Source: Candidatus Poseidoniaceae archaeon
GTDB lineage: Archaea; Thermoplasmatota; Poseidoniia; Poseidoniales; Poseidoniaceae
Assembly (NCBI GenBank): GCA_016777125.1
Contig: JADHSC010000012.1
Location: forward strand, 1-58,213
Reading direction: 5' to 3'
Length of the DNA: 58,213 nucleotides
Below the pieces are notes generated by a model. It searched no databases. It was not told where the DNA came from and saw only the letters and a program-made list of their open reading frames with translations. Shown here piece after piece: positions 7,329-15,324 of the stretch (its first letter is position 1; each line of letters opens with the position of its first letter). The position numbers and the translations under genes were made by a program.

Positions 7329-8513
7329 TTGAAAAAGAGGAGTCATGTGCGTAGAATGATACCGATGTATATTCAATCGCCAGAGAACACTCTCGCAAGT
7401 CTTGTTCATGGCATGCGTATGTTTGATGGGATTGAATTTGATATCCGCCTAACAAGTGATAATCAAGTTGTCATTCATCACGACCGAACAATTTCAGTAG
7501 ATCCCCTCCGGCTCTCGGGCCGATCGCCATTTGTTGAAGATTGGACTCTAGACGAGCTTCAAGAGTTTGGGTTTTGTTCATTTGAGGAATTACTGAAGCA
7601 TCCAGAGATTCAAGAGGCCGTCCAAGATCAAGCGAAGGTCCTTACTGTTGAAACAAAACGTCCAAGTTTGAAGGTAAAGCGTTCTGGGGGTTTATTTGCT
7701 CGAAAGAAGCATGATTTACACATGGGTAAAACCATGCATCATGCTGAACAACTCCTCGATGAATACGAGATTCCAATAGGATCTATTGTTCATTATGCGT
7801 TCCATTCCCGCATGCATAAGGCGATTAACTATGGTGGGATTAAAGGCCCATGGTCTTCTCTTCGTCCAAACATTCGACCTTTTGGTGGACGGAGGACACA
7901 CCGCACATTAGCAGTCCCTGAGTTCATTTCAAACACATTTAACCGTCTCAAGAAGAAACACCAACGGAATGGGTCTCCAATGATGCCGTGTGCGATTGAA
8001 TATCTCGTGCCTCCAACGAATCGAATTCCTATTGGGAAAACGGTTGGATTGCATGGTAAACACCTTGAAACGTTGACAAAGCAACGAGAAGGATTTCCAG
8101 TTTACCTTTGGCCAGTTAAGCCCACAGTTGAACATGCAGTGCTCAATGCTGGTCTCTCTGCTCTTACAGATTACAGCGATCCTGATCTTACATGGTTGCC
8201 AAGTGGACATGCTCGATGGCAACAACCTGCAACGCTTCCTCTTGATGAGGGGCAACAACGATTGCTCGATGCAACGGATGAGGAGGATCACTTGTCAGTT
8301 CTCTCTGAACTCAAAAAGGACATCACTCCATGGTACGAGGCTGATGTTTCACGACGTCGAGAACTCCTCTCTTACTGGAAAGGCAAGTGGAATTGGCAAC
8401 CCTCTGTCGAGGAGATGCTTACTCAATCTATGACAAGCAAAAGCATGCCATGGGAATTTGTCAGAATGATTGGGCATCGTGGTTCAGGAAAGACCCAGCG
8501 ACCAGTATTGTAG
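7329..8513 (+). CDS. Glycerophosphodiester phosphodiesterase-like protein, apparently circularly permuted
   Basis: 394 residues from TTG 7329; GTG 7347 (preceded by GAGGAG) or ATG 7356 are better starts. The protein begins almost at the PENT motif (SPENTLASL), followed by GIEFDIRLT and VVIHHD, then VLTVETKRP and a late VYLWPVKP...LTDYSDPD segment. These are the barrel strands 2-8 of GDPD enzymes, with metal ligands Glu, Asp and Glu in place. The first strand with the catalytic HRG motif is absent at the N-terminus, but a perfect MIGHRGSGKT occurs in the final 15 residues. The order thus looks rotated. Expected role: hydrolysis of glycerophosphodiesters. A helical, charged segment of about 90 residues joins strand 8 to the tail. 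It ends 2 bp from the convergent exporter gene. Confidence 0.75.
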   Translation: MKKRSHVRRMIPMYIQSPENTLASLVHGMRMFDGIEFDIRLTSDNQVVIHHDRTISVDPLRLSGRSPFVEDWTLDELQEFGFCSFEELLKHPEIQEAVQDQAKVLTVETKRPSLKVKRSGGLFARKKHDLHMGKTMHHAEQLLDEYEIPIGSIVHYAFHSRMHKAINYGGIKGPWSSLRPNIRPFGGRRTHRTLAVPEFISNTFNRLKKKHQRNGSPMMPCAIEYLVPPTNRIPIGKTVGLHGKHLETLTKQREGFPVYLWPVKPTVEHAVLNAGLSALTDYSDPDLTWLPSGHARWQQPATLPLDEGQQRLLDATDEEDHLSVLSELKKDITPWYEADVSRRRELLSYWKGKWNWQPSVEEMLTQSMTSKSMPWEFVRMIGHRGSGKTQRPVL

Positions 8514-8515
8514 GG

Positions 8516-11284
8516 TCATTCGTTCTCGTGATGCTTCAAATGGTTCTTTGCATCTCTTCGTAAAAATGGCCCATACAATGCCGGTAAAAGTGTTACACTC
8601 GAGATCATTGCCAAACTGATGGCAACGATGAACACCTGGCCGAATAAACGCAAGGGTAGAAGTCCTGAGAAGTTGAGAATTGCAAATCCTCCAGCAGTAC
8701 TCAGAGCTGCTCCAAACATTGCTCTTCCAGTTGTGGCTGTTGTCTTTGAAGTCCATTCTGCAATGTCTTTTTCAGGATGCATTTCTGCCTCCTCCTCCAA
8801 TCGAATCACATAGTGGACAGCATAATCAACCCCAAGTCCAAGTGCAAGTGCCCCTATTGTAACAGTCTGTGAATTCAATTGATATCCTGCAAGTCCCATG
8901 ATACCATAGACCCACAAAACGACCATGATCAGAGGAATCCATGTAACGAGACCGCGCTGAACACTTTGCATGATATCGTTTGTTCGAATGAATTGAATAA
9001 TGATGAGTACAATCAAAATTGTTCCAGCTACGATTGCGGTAGAAGTAACTGCTGAAAATGCAACATCTGCACTGATTTGAGCGAGGATTAAGGCTCGTCC
9101 ACTCAATTCCATTGAATATGATCCATTAGCGGAAGAAGCAGATTCTTCGAGTGCTTCAGACAAGCCAGTTTCGAAATCGACAGTATCCTTCCAGTCCAAC
9201 GTACTGGCTTGGAAGGAAAGAATGGTTTGTTGACCATCCGAGTACAGCAAAGAGTCTGTGATATTACGTCCTGTTGGATCATTAAGCAGGTATGTTTTGA
9301 GTGACTGATAACCTTCTCCATCTGATGATAAATTCGCCATCAATCCATCGAGTTCACCATTCGATGCACGCGATGTATCAAGTGTGTCCCACAAACCAGT
9401 GGGTACGCCAGAAACTCCATCCGTTTCTTGTAACGTCGCAATGGCAATATTGTATGCTTCAAATCCTTGAGGAGAAAGAATCTCACCTTCGAGAACAACG
9501 TACAGCGGAGTAGGACTACTTTGGAATTCTTCAGCGATCATCAGAAAATCTTGTACCACTTCTAGAGAATCATCAAATTGGCCTTGTGTATCAAATCCGA
9601 CTTCAAGTGTACTCATACCGTAAAGCATTGGGAGTGAGAGTAGAGCTGTTACAATGATGACATAGAGTGGCTTATCTTGGGCCATATCTCCAATTCTTCG
9701 AGTAAGTTTGGTTTCGTTCATTGCTCCAGATTTCGCCAAGGAAAGTGATTTGCTTGGGAACATCGTCATTAAGGCTGGCAGCAAGGATATACTCAACACA
9801 TAGATCGCAAATAAGCCAAGAGCAATGACTGTACCGAAGTTCACAAGGAACATCTGGGATGATAATCTGAACGATAAGAAACCAACCATATCTGTGAAGA
9901 TTGCAATGACAAGTGCTGCTGAAGTTAGGATTGCTCCAGAACGTATTGCCTTCAAACGAACTTCGGGTTCGAAATCCGCCAGAGTCATTCTACCTTGAGG
10001 ATTGTCTCTTTCAATGTCCTGCATAACTTCTCTTATTCGTGTTACTACGTGTATTCCATAATCGACACCGATTGCGAGGAGCAGGATAGGGATGCTATTC
10101 ATTGCAGCGTTGAATGTGAGTTTGAAGACGCCCGCTGCACCATATGTTGCTAGGATGGCTAGGACTGTCAACCCGATGACATAGGCAGTATCTCGCTTGG
10201 ATCGGAATTTGATATAGAGAATAACTGTAAGGAATACGAGGGCAAGTGATGTCAACATTCCAATCTCCTTCCCAATATTTGCGCTTTGTTGGTATGAGAA
10301 CGCTGAGAATGTGAACACACGTAGTTCATCATCTCCAGTTGAGTCCTTGATGTCCTGGAGACTGTTTTCAGACCACTCTGTAACAAGTTCCTGAACGTCT
10401 CCAATGATTTCCGCATCTTCGTAATTACTTGCTTCAGTTGAGATGACTAAACTGATGAGAACAGGACCATCGCTTTCCCATGGTTCATTCTTGTCTTCTG
10501 CAGGCATTGTACTGACAATATTGCCTCTGTGATCGATGTTCTGAAGTCCAATATATGTTCCAATGACTCCTTGCAATGGTCCAGTAGTTGCAGCGACAGG
10601 GCCAATTTCATTCGGACTGGTTCGAGCAGAAATCAATCCTTGAATTTGGCCTTGAAGAACACCCAATTCTGTTTCAATTGAAAGGTTCTCATCCATTCGG
10701 AGTTGCCATGAATTGACTTCACCGGGTTGCCAGTCAATTAATTCCTGAGCAGTAGGCCCTCTTGGTGTTGGGATCATTGCGATAGCTGTAGCGAGGTCAT
10801 TGAGTGCTGCTGTAAAGTTCTCTTCATCTGCAAACGTAGCATTTGCAAGTTGATTGCTGAGTGTATCTCTCCATTCTTGAGTTGTTACTGGATCTTGAGT
10901 GTTAAGCCAAAAGACAGCAGAACCAGCAGGGCCGCTAGTCGCTTTTCCGCCAAATAAAGGTTCATGATACGGCAAGAATGTCTCATCGGTAGATAGATTT
11001 GCCTCGATCATGGCAAATTGTTTCCATGCTGATTCAGTTTTCATGTCTCCCTGCTCAATTTCATCGATGACTCGGATGAAATCAAGTGAGGCTTGGTAGC
11101 GATCCTCGATTTCATACAGTAGTTCAGTCGTATCATTCTGAGGATAGAATGCATCTTCACTATTATCAAAATTAATGAATTGAGCCATTGAAGCAAGGGC
11201 GAGTGTAAGGACAAGAATCACAGCAACAGTTGTCTTTGGACGAGCGACCGAAGTTTCTGTAAGTGCATTAAACGGGTTCTGCAT
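8516..11284 (-). CDS. RND superfamily exporter (MMPL / HAE3 type)
   Basis: 922 residues with the repeated RND layout: helix 1 (about 19-36), a large extracytoplasmic loop to about residue 335, five helices, a cytoplasmic linker around 510-535, then the same plan again. The conserved helix-4 and helix-10 segments read AIGVDYGIHVVTRI and GLGVDYAVHYVIRL, the aspartate pattern of proton-coupled MMPL/HAE3 proteins. Likely substrates are lipids or other hydrophobic molecules, but none can be named. It stands alone on its strand. The start ATG at 11284 gives a short Asn/Pro-rich leader before helix 1. No periplasmic adaptor or outer-membrane gene is nearby, as expected for an archaeon. Confidence 0.9.
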   Translation of the reverse strand: MQNPFNALTETSVARPKTTVAVILVLTLALASMAQFINFDNSEDAFYPQNDTTELLYEIEDRYQASLDFIRVIDEIEQGDMKTESAWKQFAMIEANLSTDETFLPYHEPLFGGKATSGPAGSAVFWLNTQDPVTTQEWRDTLSNQLANATFADEENFTAALNDLATAIAMIPTPRGPTAQELIDWQPGEVNSWQLRMDENLSIETELGVLQGQIQGLISARTSPNEIGPVAATTGPLQGVIGTYIGLQNIDHRGNIVSTMPAEDKNEPWESDGPVLISLVISTEASNYEDAEIIGDVQELVTEWSENSLQDIKDSTGDDELRVFTFSAFSYQQSANIGKEIGMLTSLALVFLTVILYIKFRSKRDTAYVIGLTVLAILATYGAAGVFKLTFNAAMNSIPILLLAIGVDYGIHVVTRIREVMQDIERDNPQGRMTLADFEPEVRLKAIRSGAILTSAALVIAIFTDMVGFLSFRLSSQMFLVNFGTVIALGLFAIYVLSISLLPALMTMFPSKSLSLAKSGAMNETKLTRRIGDMAQDKPLYVIIVTALLSLPMLYGMSTLEVGFDTQGQFDDSLEVVQDFLMIAEEFQSSPTPLYVVLEGEILSPQGFEAYNIAIATLQETDGVSGVPTGLWDTLDTSRASNGELDGLMANLSSDGEGYQSLKTYLLNDPTGRNITDSLLYSDGQQTILSFQASTLDWKDTVDFETGLSEALEESASSANGSYSMELSGRALILAQISADVAFSAVTSTAIVAGTILIVLIIIQFIRTNDIMQSVQRGLVTWIPLIMVVLWVYGIMGLAGYQLNSQTVTIGALALGLGVDYAVHYVIRLEEEAEMHPEKDIAEWTSKTTATTGRAMFGAALSTAGGFAILNFSGLLPLRLFGQVFIVAISLAMISSVTLLPALYGPFLRRDAKNHLKHHENE

Positions 11285-11391
11285 AAAAGAAAGCCCTCGT
11301 AACGGGGTATAAATGAGTGTTCCAGATTTGAAACTAAATCATATGTGATTTTGAACACTTATTGATAAGGAGATTCCTTCTTAGGTTAACC

Positions 11392-11769
11392 ATGTCCGAA
11401 GAACAACCCCGCTGGAAAAAAGTTTGTAAGAGTTCAAAATTGAAGTTGAATAAAGTCAAGGGAAAGGCCATTGGTGCGAAAATGGTTGCAGTTATGCGGA
11501 CCGAGGAAGGTGTGTTCGGAACAAATGCATTGTGTAGGCACATGGCATGGCCTTTGCACTGGGGTGGGAAAATCAAAGATGGATGCCTACGCTGTCCTCT
11601 TCATCAATCCTCATATCATCCAGAAGATGGTTCTGTTAACGAATGGTCTCCAGCTCCTTACTTTCCGTTGTTCGGGAAAATGCTTGGTAAGTTGAGAAAA
11701 CCATCTTCATTGAAAACGTATGATGTCCGAGAAAAAGATGGCTATGTCGAAATCGACATGAATTCCTGA
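11392..11769 (+). CDS. Rieske-type [2Fe-2S] ferredoxin-like protein
   Basis: 125 residues from ATG 11392; a TTG frame start at 11362 only adds an unlikely leader. The cluster ligands are plain: Cys48-x-His50 and Cys68-x-x-His71 with 17 residues between His50 and Cys68, the Rieske spacing. There is no membrane helix, so it resembles soluble Rieske ferredoxins or the small subunits of dioxygenase/nitrite reductase systems rather than cytochrome bc1. It probably carries single electrons in the cytoplasm; its partner is unknown, and the neighbours (exporter, citrate synthase) do not point to one. It ends directly against citrate synthase (stop to stop). Confidence 0.85.
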   Translation: MSEEQPRWKKVCKSSKLKLNKVKGKAIGAKMVAVMRTEEGVFGTNALCRHMAWPLHWGGKIKDGCLRCPLHQSSYHPEDGSVNEWSPAPYFPLFGKMLGKLRKPSSLKTYDVREKDGYVEIDMNS

Positions 11770-12969
11770 TCATTCGATGTGTCGTAGAGATTGCTCTCGT
11801 GCGATGTACTTAGGTCTGTAAATAGGAACTCCTTTACCGCCACGCATAACAACTCTTTCGTCGAAGATTTGGGCCCCGATTCCAATGACTCTAGCCCATC
11901 CAAAGAATGTGGTGTAGTAGCTTGGATTGGTAAGTCCAACATGGTGTAATAATGCACCAGATGCGATGTCTACGTTAGCGTTTGAATTTGATATCTTTGG
12001 GTTTTCGGACAACACTCGAGGGGCTACTTCACGGAGAGTTCGAATGATTTTGAAGTTGGCATCATCAGGGCAGAGTTTCTCTCCTAATGCAAACTGAACC
12101 GTTGCCCGAGGATCTTCAGAGCGTAGTACAGCGTGTCCAAATCCGAATACTGGACGCCCTTCTTCAAGTTCCTTTCGAACAAAGTGCTCAACTTCTTCTG
12201 GTACTGATGTACCAACACGAAGGACAAATTCGAGACATGATTGATTTGCTCGGCCATGAAGTGGCCCACTGAGGGCATTCATTGAACTGGCAATAGACGA
12301 GTACAGTGTAGCATGGCCACTTGCTACTGCCTTACCGACGAATGTTGAGAGATTGCCACCACCGTGGTCCATGTGGAGGACGAGATAAACTGAAATTATC
12401 TTGGCAAGTTTCTCTTGATCAACGTCTTCGAGTTGCAGTGTATTTGTGAAACGTTGAACCATAGTAAGGGATGTATCATCCTCAGGGATATCGTCTATTC
12501 GACCTTCTCGGTAACGGAACATAAGCCCCATGAGTCGTGGCATTCTCGCCAACAAATTGAGTGCATCTTCCTTCCAATCATTCTTGCAATCCATCATGCC
12601 AAGTGAGTGTATACCAATGGACAACCAATCCATAGGATGGCCATCTTTTGGAAGAGTAGAAAATAACGCTGTTAAATCTCCTGGCATCTCAGCACGAGTT
12701 GCTAAATCTTGCCTGAATTCTAACGATTGTTCTTCTGTAGGAAGTTCCTTGTTGTAAAGGAGATAGACCACATCTTCTGGTTCCATTTCTGCCAGTTCAG
12801 CAATTGGATATCCACAATAATGAACTCCTTCTCCTGGAGTAACATATGATGTGCGACATGTACCGACTGGTACGCCGCGCATACCAATATCGAGGTGCTT
12901 TTCAGTCAAGTCAAGAAGATGTTTCGCCTCATCAGTCACTGTCTCACCGTATCTTCCGAATCGGGTCAT
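11770..12969 (-). CDS. gltA: Citrate synthase (eukaryote-like sequence type)
   Basis: 399 residues. It condenses oxaloacetate and acetyl-CoA to citrate at the start of the oxidative TCA cycle. Active-site landmarks are present: LHMDHGGGNLS and SGPLHGRANQ (first catalytic His), GFGHAVLRSEDPR (second His), and NVDIASG (catalytic Asp). The GHAVLR form, the D-H-GG-N-x-S segment and the Leu-Asn-Pro run near the end resemble mitochondrial-type enzymes more than the usual GHRVYK archaeal/bacterial form. Start ATG at 12969 keeps the leading helix. The gene is preceded by a terminator-like hairpin and a tandem repeat, suggesting its own promoter. 2-Methylcitrate synthase activity cannot be excluded. 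Confidence 0.92.
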   Translation of the reverse strand: MTRFGRYGETVTDEAKHLLDLTEKHLDIGMRGVPVGTCRTSYVTPGEGVHYCGYPIAELAEMEPEDVVYLLYNKELPTEEQSLEFRQDLATRAEMPGDLTALFSTLPKDGHPMDWLSIGIHSLGMMDCKNDWKEDALNLLARMPRLMGLMFRYREGRIDDIPEDDTSLTMVQRFTNTLQLEDVDQEKLAKIISVYLVLHMDHGGGNLSTFVGKAVASGHATLYSSIASSMNALSGPLHGRANQSCLEFVLRVGTSVPEEVEHFVRKELEEGRPVFGFGHAVLRSEDPRATVQFALGEKLCPDDANFKIIRTLREVAPRVLSENPKISNSNANVDIASGALLHHVGLTNPSYYTTFFGWARVIGIGAQIFDERVVMRGGKGVPIYRPKYIAREQSLRHIE

Positions 12970-12988
12970 CCGTATAAAGGAAAGTACG

Positions 12989-13009
12989 AAAAAACACCCA
13001 AATGGTGTT
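12989..13009 (-). terminator. Stem-loop with U tract after the DUF835/DnaA-like/CxxxCxxCC operon
   Basis: On the minus strand a 6-bp perfect stem (AACACC at 13009-13004, GGTGTT at 12998-12993) with a 5-nt loop is followed by six T residues (12994-12989, overlapping the stem foot). It lies 22 bp past the stop at 13031 and just upstream of gltA, so it separates two same-strand units. Bacterial-like hairpin plus T tract; archaeal termination may use only the T run. Confidence 0.5.
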
Positions 13010-13010
13010 G

Positions 13011-13030
13011 GTAATTACACCTAATTACAC
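13011..13030. repeat. Two tandem 10-bp copies of (g/c)TAATTACAC upstream of gltA
   Basis: Copies at 13011-13020 and 13021-13030 differ only in the first base. They lie 42-61 bp upstream of the gltA start on the minus strand and just past the stop of the preceding gene. One-turn (10 bp) spacing fits a transcription-factor site; AT-richness also fits a promoter element. No other copy was noticed in the window. Confidence 0.45.
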
Positions 13031-13483
13031 TTATTCCCATATTCGGAATCCACGTGTCGATTGGCGATCAGCGTGAACGTGAAGTTTGATTTCTTCTCCA
13101 GAGATAATAATAGCATCATCAGCGGTAAGTCCTGGGCATGATTCTTTCACTTTATTCCAAGAACGCTTACTTCGAAGGTTTTCAGCCCACCATGGAAATG
13201 CCTTGCATTGTTGAGGACGAACTTGATAGACATTGCATTGTTTTTTTTCGTTTAAGTAAATGCATATTCCATCTCCTTGACGGGAGCGAAGTATGTATCT
13301 GCCATCAAGTGTTTTTGTACAATCACGTCTTAGCCATGCTTCGACATCCATCCCTGCATGTTCTGCTAGCTTCTCAGCATCTGTTGGAGCAAGATACACA
13401 ATGCCTCCGGGTTGATCGCAACAACGGCCACAGTCTGGCTGACATTGGAAAGAGACTCCATCCGCCCACCATGCGTCGGTCAT
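13031..13483 (-). CDS. YkgJ-type CxxxCxxCC metal-binding protein
   Basis: 150 residues. The N-terminal cluster Cys14-x3-Cys18-x2-Cys21-Cys22, followed by a GICIYL segment, CNVYQVRPQQCKAFPWW and a later SCPGL, is the signature of the YkgJ/UPF0153 family, thought to chelate zinc or an iron-sulfur centre. Biochemical function in this family is poorly defined. The start ATG overlaps the stop of the DnaA-like gene by 4 bp (ATGA), so translation is probably coupled and the three genes 17033-13031 form one operon. It contains no membrane helix. A terminator-like hairpin follows. Confidence 0.85.
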   Translation of the reverse strand: MTDAWWADGVSFQCQPDCGRCCDQPGGIVYLAPTDAEKLAEHAGMDVEAWLRRDCTKTLDGRYILRSRQGDGICIYLNEKKQCNVYQVRPQQCKAFPWWAENLRSKRSWNKVKESCPGLTADDAIIISGEEIKLHVHADRQSTRGFRIWE

Positions 13484-15324
13484 TCTTGCTCACCAGTTAG
13501 GATTGCCTTAGGTCGAATTCGTGCCAAACGGACCAGATTTTTGGCTTCTTCATCTTCAAGTTCAAACGCTTCCATTGCATCTTCACTCACAAGACCTAAT
13601 TCATGCTCAATGTGGCGTAATTCATCGACGATGTCGATGAGTTCGTTTGCATCTGCACTTGATGTTCGGTCGAGTAAAGCCTCCATCTGTGATTCAAGAT
13701 TGCGTAGACGAAGATCATCTCTGACCATCTGTCGTTCTCTCTCTGCCATTACTCGATCGATTTCAGTATCAATTCCAACCATAACATCGACGGCGGAATC
13801 GATATCGCTTCCTTCTAATTGACCAAGTTGATGGGTTAGATGTCGATCTCTGAAATCCGCATCAAGTACACTTGGTGCTTCAGGAGTCAATTCCTCAAGC
13901 GTTGTCTTCAGGTGTTGCTCAATCAAATCATTTGCACTGTGAATCTCTTCGACTGAAACGACTCTTGGTTCCCAATCATCTTCTGGAAGATCGATTGAGG
14001 TTGAATGCAATTCAATGCCACCGATATCTTTGTCTGAATAAATGACATCCGTTGCAGTGCGAACGATATCTGAAGCGAGTGTGATGCTTGAGCCACTTTG
14101 TTCGTGGACCTGTTCTTCTTGTTTTGGCTTGTTAGCAAGAATTCGTAATACATCTTCTGGTTGATGTGCAACATCGCCTTTTTGGTTGGCGTTTACGAGC
14201 ATTGCTATGGATGAGTTCACACTTCTCCAATCGTTTCCTGTATGCTCCAATAGGTACATGATATGCGCATCCTCAAGGAGCAATCCCTGAACTGAACTTT
14301 CTCGTTTGATGTGGAGAGCTAAACTCGTTGATGAGACTGGAGACAATTCAGCTGTTGATGAATGTTTCATAACATCCCAGAGTCTTGATGAAGCCCATGA
14401 ATCAGGATATGTCAACGAGGTTGCAAGTACCTGTATGCCTAGATTCAGGCTATGATCGATGAGGTGTCCTAAATTGCTGGCAAGATCTTCGTTTTCTGAG
14501 ACGAGATGAAGATCATCGATTAGTAGCAAGCATGTCTTTGTTAATGCTTCATGCCAATCTTGGGGTAGACTACTTGCACTGATCAATTCAGTGCCTCGTA
14601 TTATTCGAACTTCCTTGTCATAATATCGCAATACGCTTTGTCCTGTTGCGTGTAATAAATGGCTCTTGCCAGTTCCATGTGGGCCAATCATGAGCAACGG
14701 ATTCATTTGATTTCCGAGTTGATCAATAATCGCTTCACATACTTCTGTTGGTCCTTTATTTTCACCGTAGACCCGCCATTGTTTGAACGTCTTCTTTTGG
14801 TTGATTTGAAGTTGTAAGGGCCATGTTGATTGCGAAGGTGCAAGATTACTATGGTGGAGACGTTCATGGGCTTGTGGAGGTGCGAGTTCTTGACTCAATG
14901 ACTGAGATGGGTATTGCCGTTGCTCATCGATTATCGATGCCCACAATGGCTTTCCATCAACAGAGAATCCCACACGTGATCCAAGGGGAGTTGAGGGTTC
15001 AACATTGACTCGTTCTCTCATATTCTTCAAGCGAGATGCGATAAGTTGAGCGTTCGATTGCCGGTCATTATCTTGCCGAAGGTTGAGTTTTGGTACGTAT
15101 TCGACATCCTCTCCAAATGTTTCCTTTGCAATCGCATCAATCAACGGTCGCTCATGTATTGGTTGAGTTCCCAAGAATGCTCTTCCTTCTTTCAGGGATG
15201 ACGGCTTGTTGAGAAGGCGACCCAAAGTGGATTTATTTGTGGTTCGAGACTCCTCTTTTTCTGGCAAATTTGCTTTTGCTTTTTGGAGAGCGATTTTGAG
15301 TCGATTTGTACGCTCTATACTCAT
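13480..15324 (-). CDS. DnaA-like AAA+ ATPase lacking the DnaA-box binding domain, with coiled-coil C-terminus
   Basis: 614 residues. Residues 1-165 are polar and probably disordered. Residues about 170-385 align by eye with DnaA domain III: a lead-in ending KTFKQW, an NPLLMIGPHGTGKSHLLHATG P-loop (Walker A 214-221), Walker B LLLIDD (266-271), sensor I around 300-310, an RLWD segment like the DnaA box VII region, and sensor II Arg367 in NDWRSVN. The C-terminal domain IV helix-turn-helix is missing; instead there are acidic stretches and a charged coiled coil (about 500-600). It overlaps the DUF835 gene upstream and the CxxxCxxCC gene downstream by 4 bp each. ATP-driven assembly on a partner is likely; a replication role is not shown. 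Hda/IstB/DnaC-like relatives are alternatives. Confidence 0.75.
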   Translation of the reverse strand: MSIERTNRLKIALQKAKANLPEKEESRTTNKSTLGRLLNKPSSLKEGRAFLGTQPIHERPLIDAIAKETFGEDVEYVPKLNLRQDNDRQSNAQLIASRLKNMRERVNVEPSTPLGSRVGFSVDGKPLWASIIDEQRQYPSQSLSQELAPPQAHERLHHSNLAPSQSTWPLQLQINQKKTFKQWRVYGENKGPTEVCEAIIDQLGNQMNPLLMIGPHGTGKSHLLHATGQSVLRYYDKEVRIIRGTELISASSLPQDWHEALTKTCLLLIDDLHLVSENEDLASNLGHLIDHSLNLGIQVLATSLTYPDSWASSRLWDVMKHSSTAELSPVSSTSLALHIKRESSVQGLLLEDAHIMYLLEHTGNDWRSVNSSIAMLVNANQKGDVAHQPEDVLRILANKPKQEEQVHEQSGSSITLASDIVRTATDVIYSDKDIGGIELHSTSIDLPEDDWEPRVVSVEEIHSANDLIEQHLKTTLEELTPEAPSVLDADFRDRHLTHQLGQLEGSDIDSAVDVMVGIDTEIDRVMAERERQMVRDDLRLRNLESQMEALLDRTSSADANELIDIVDELRHIEHELGLVSEDAMEAFELEDEEAKNLVRLARIRPKAILTGEQE

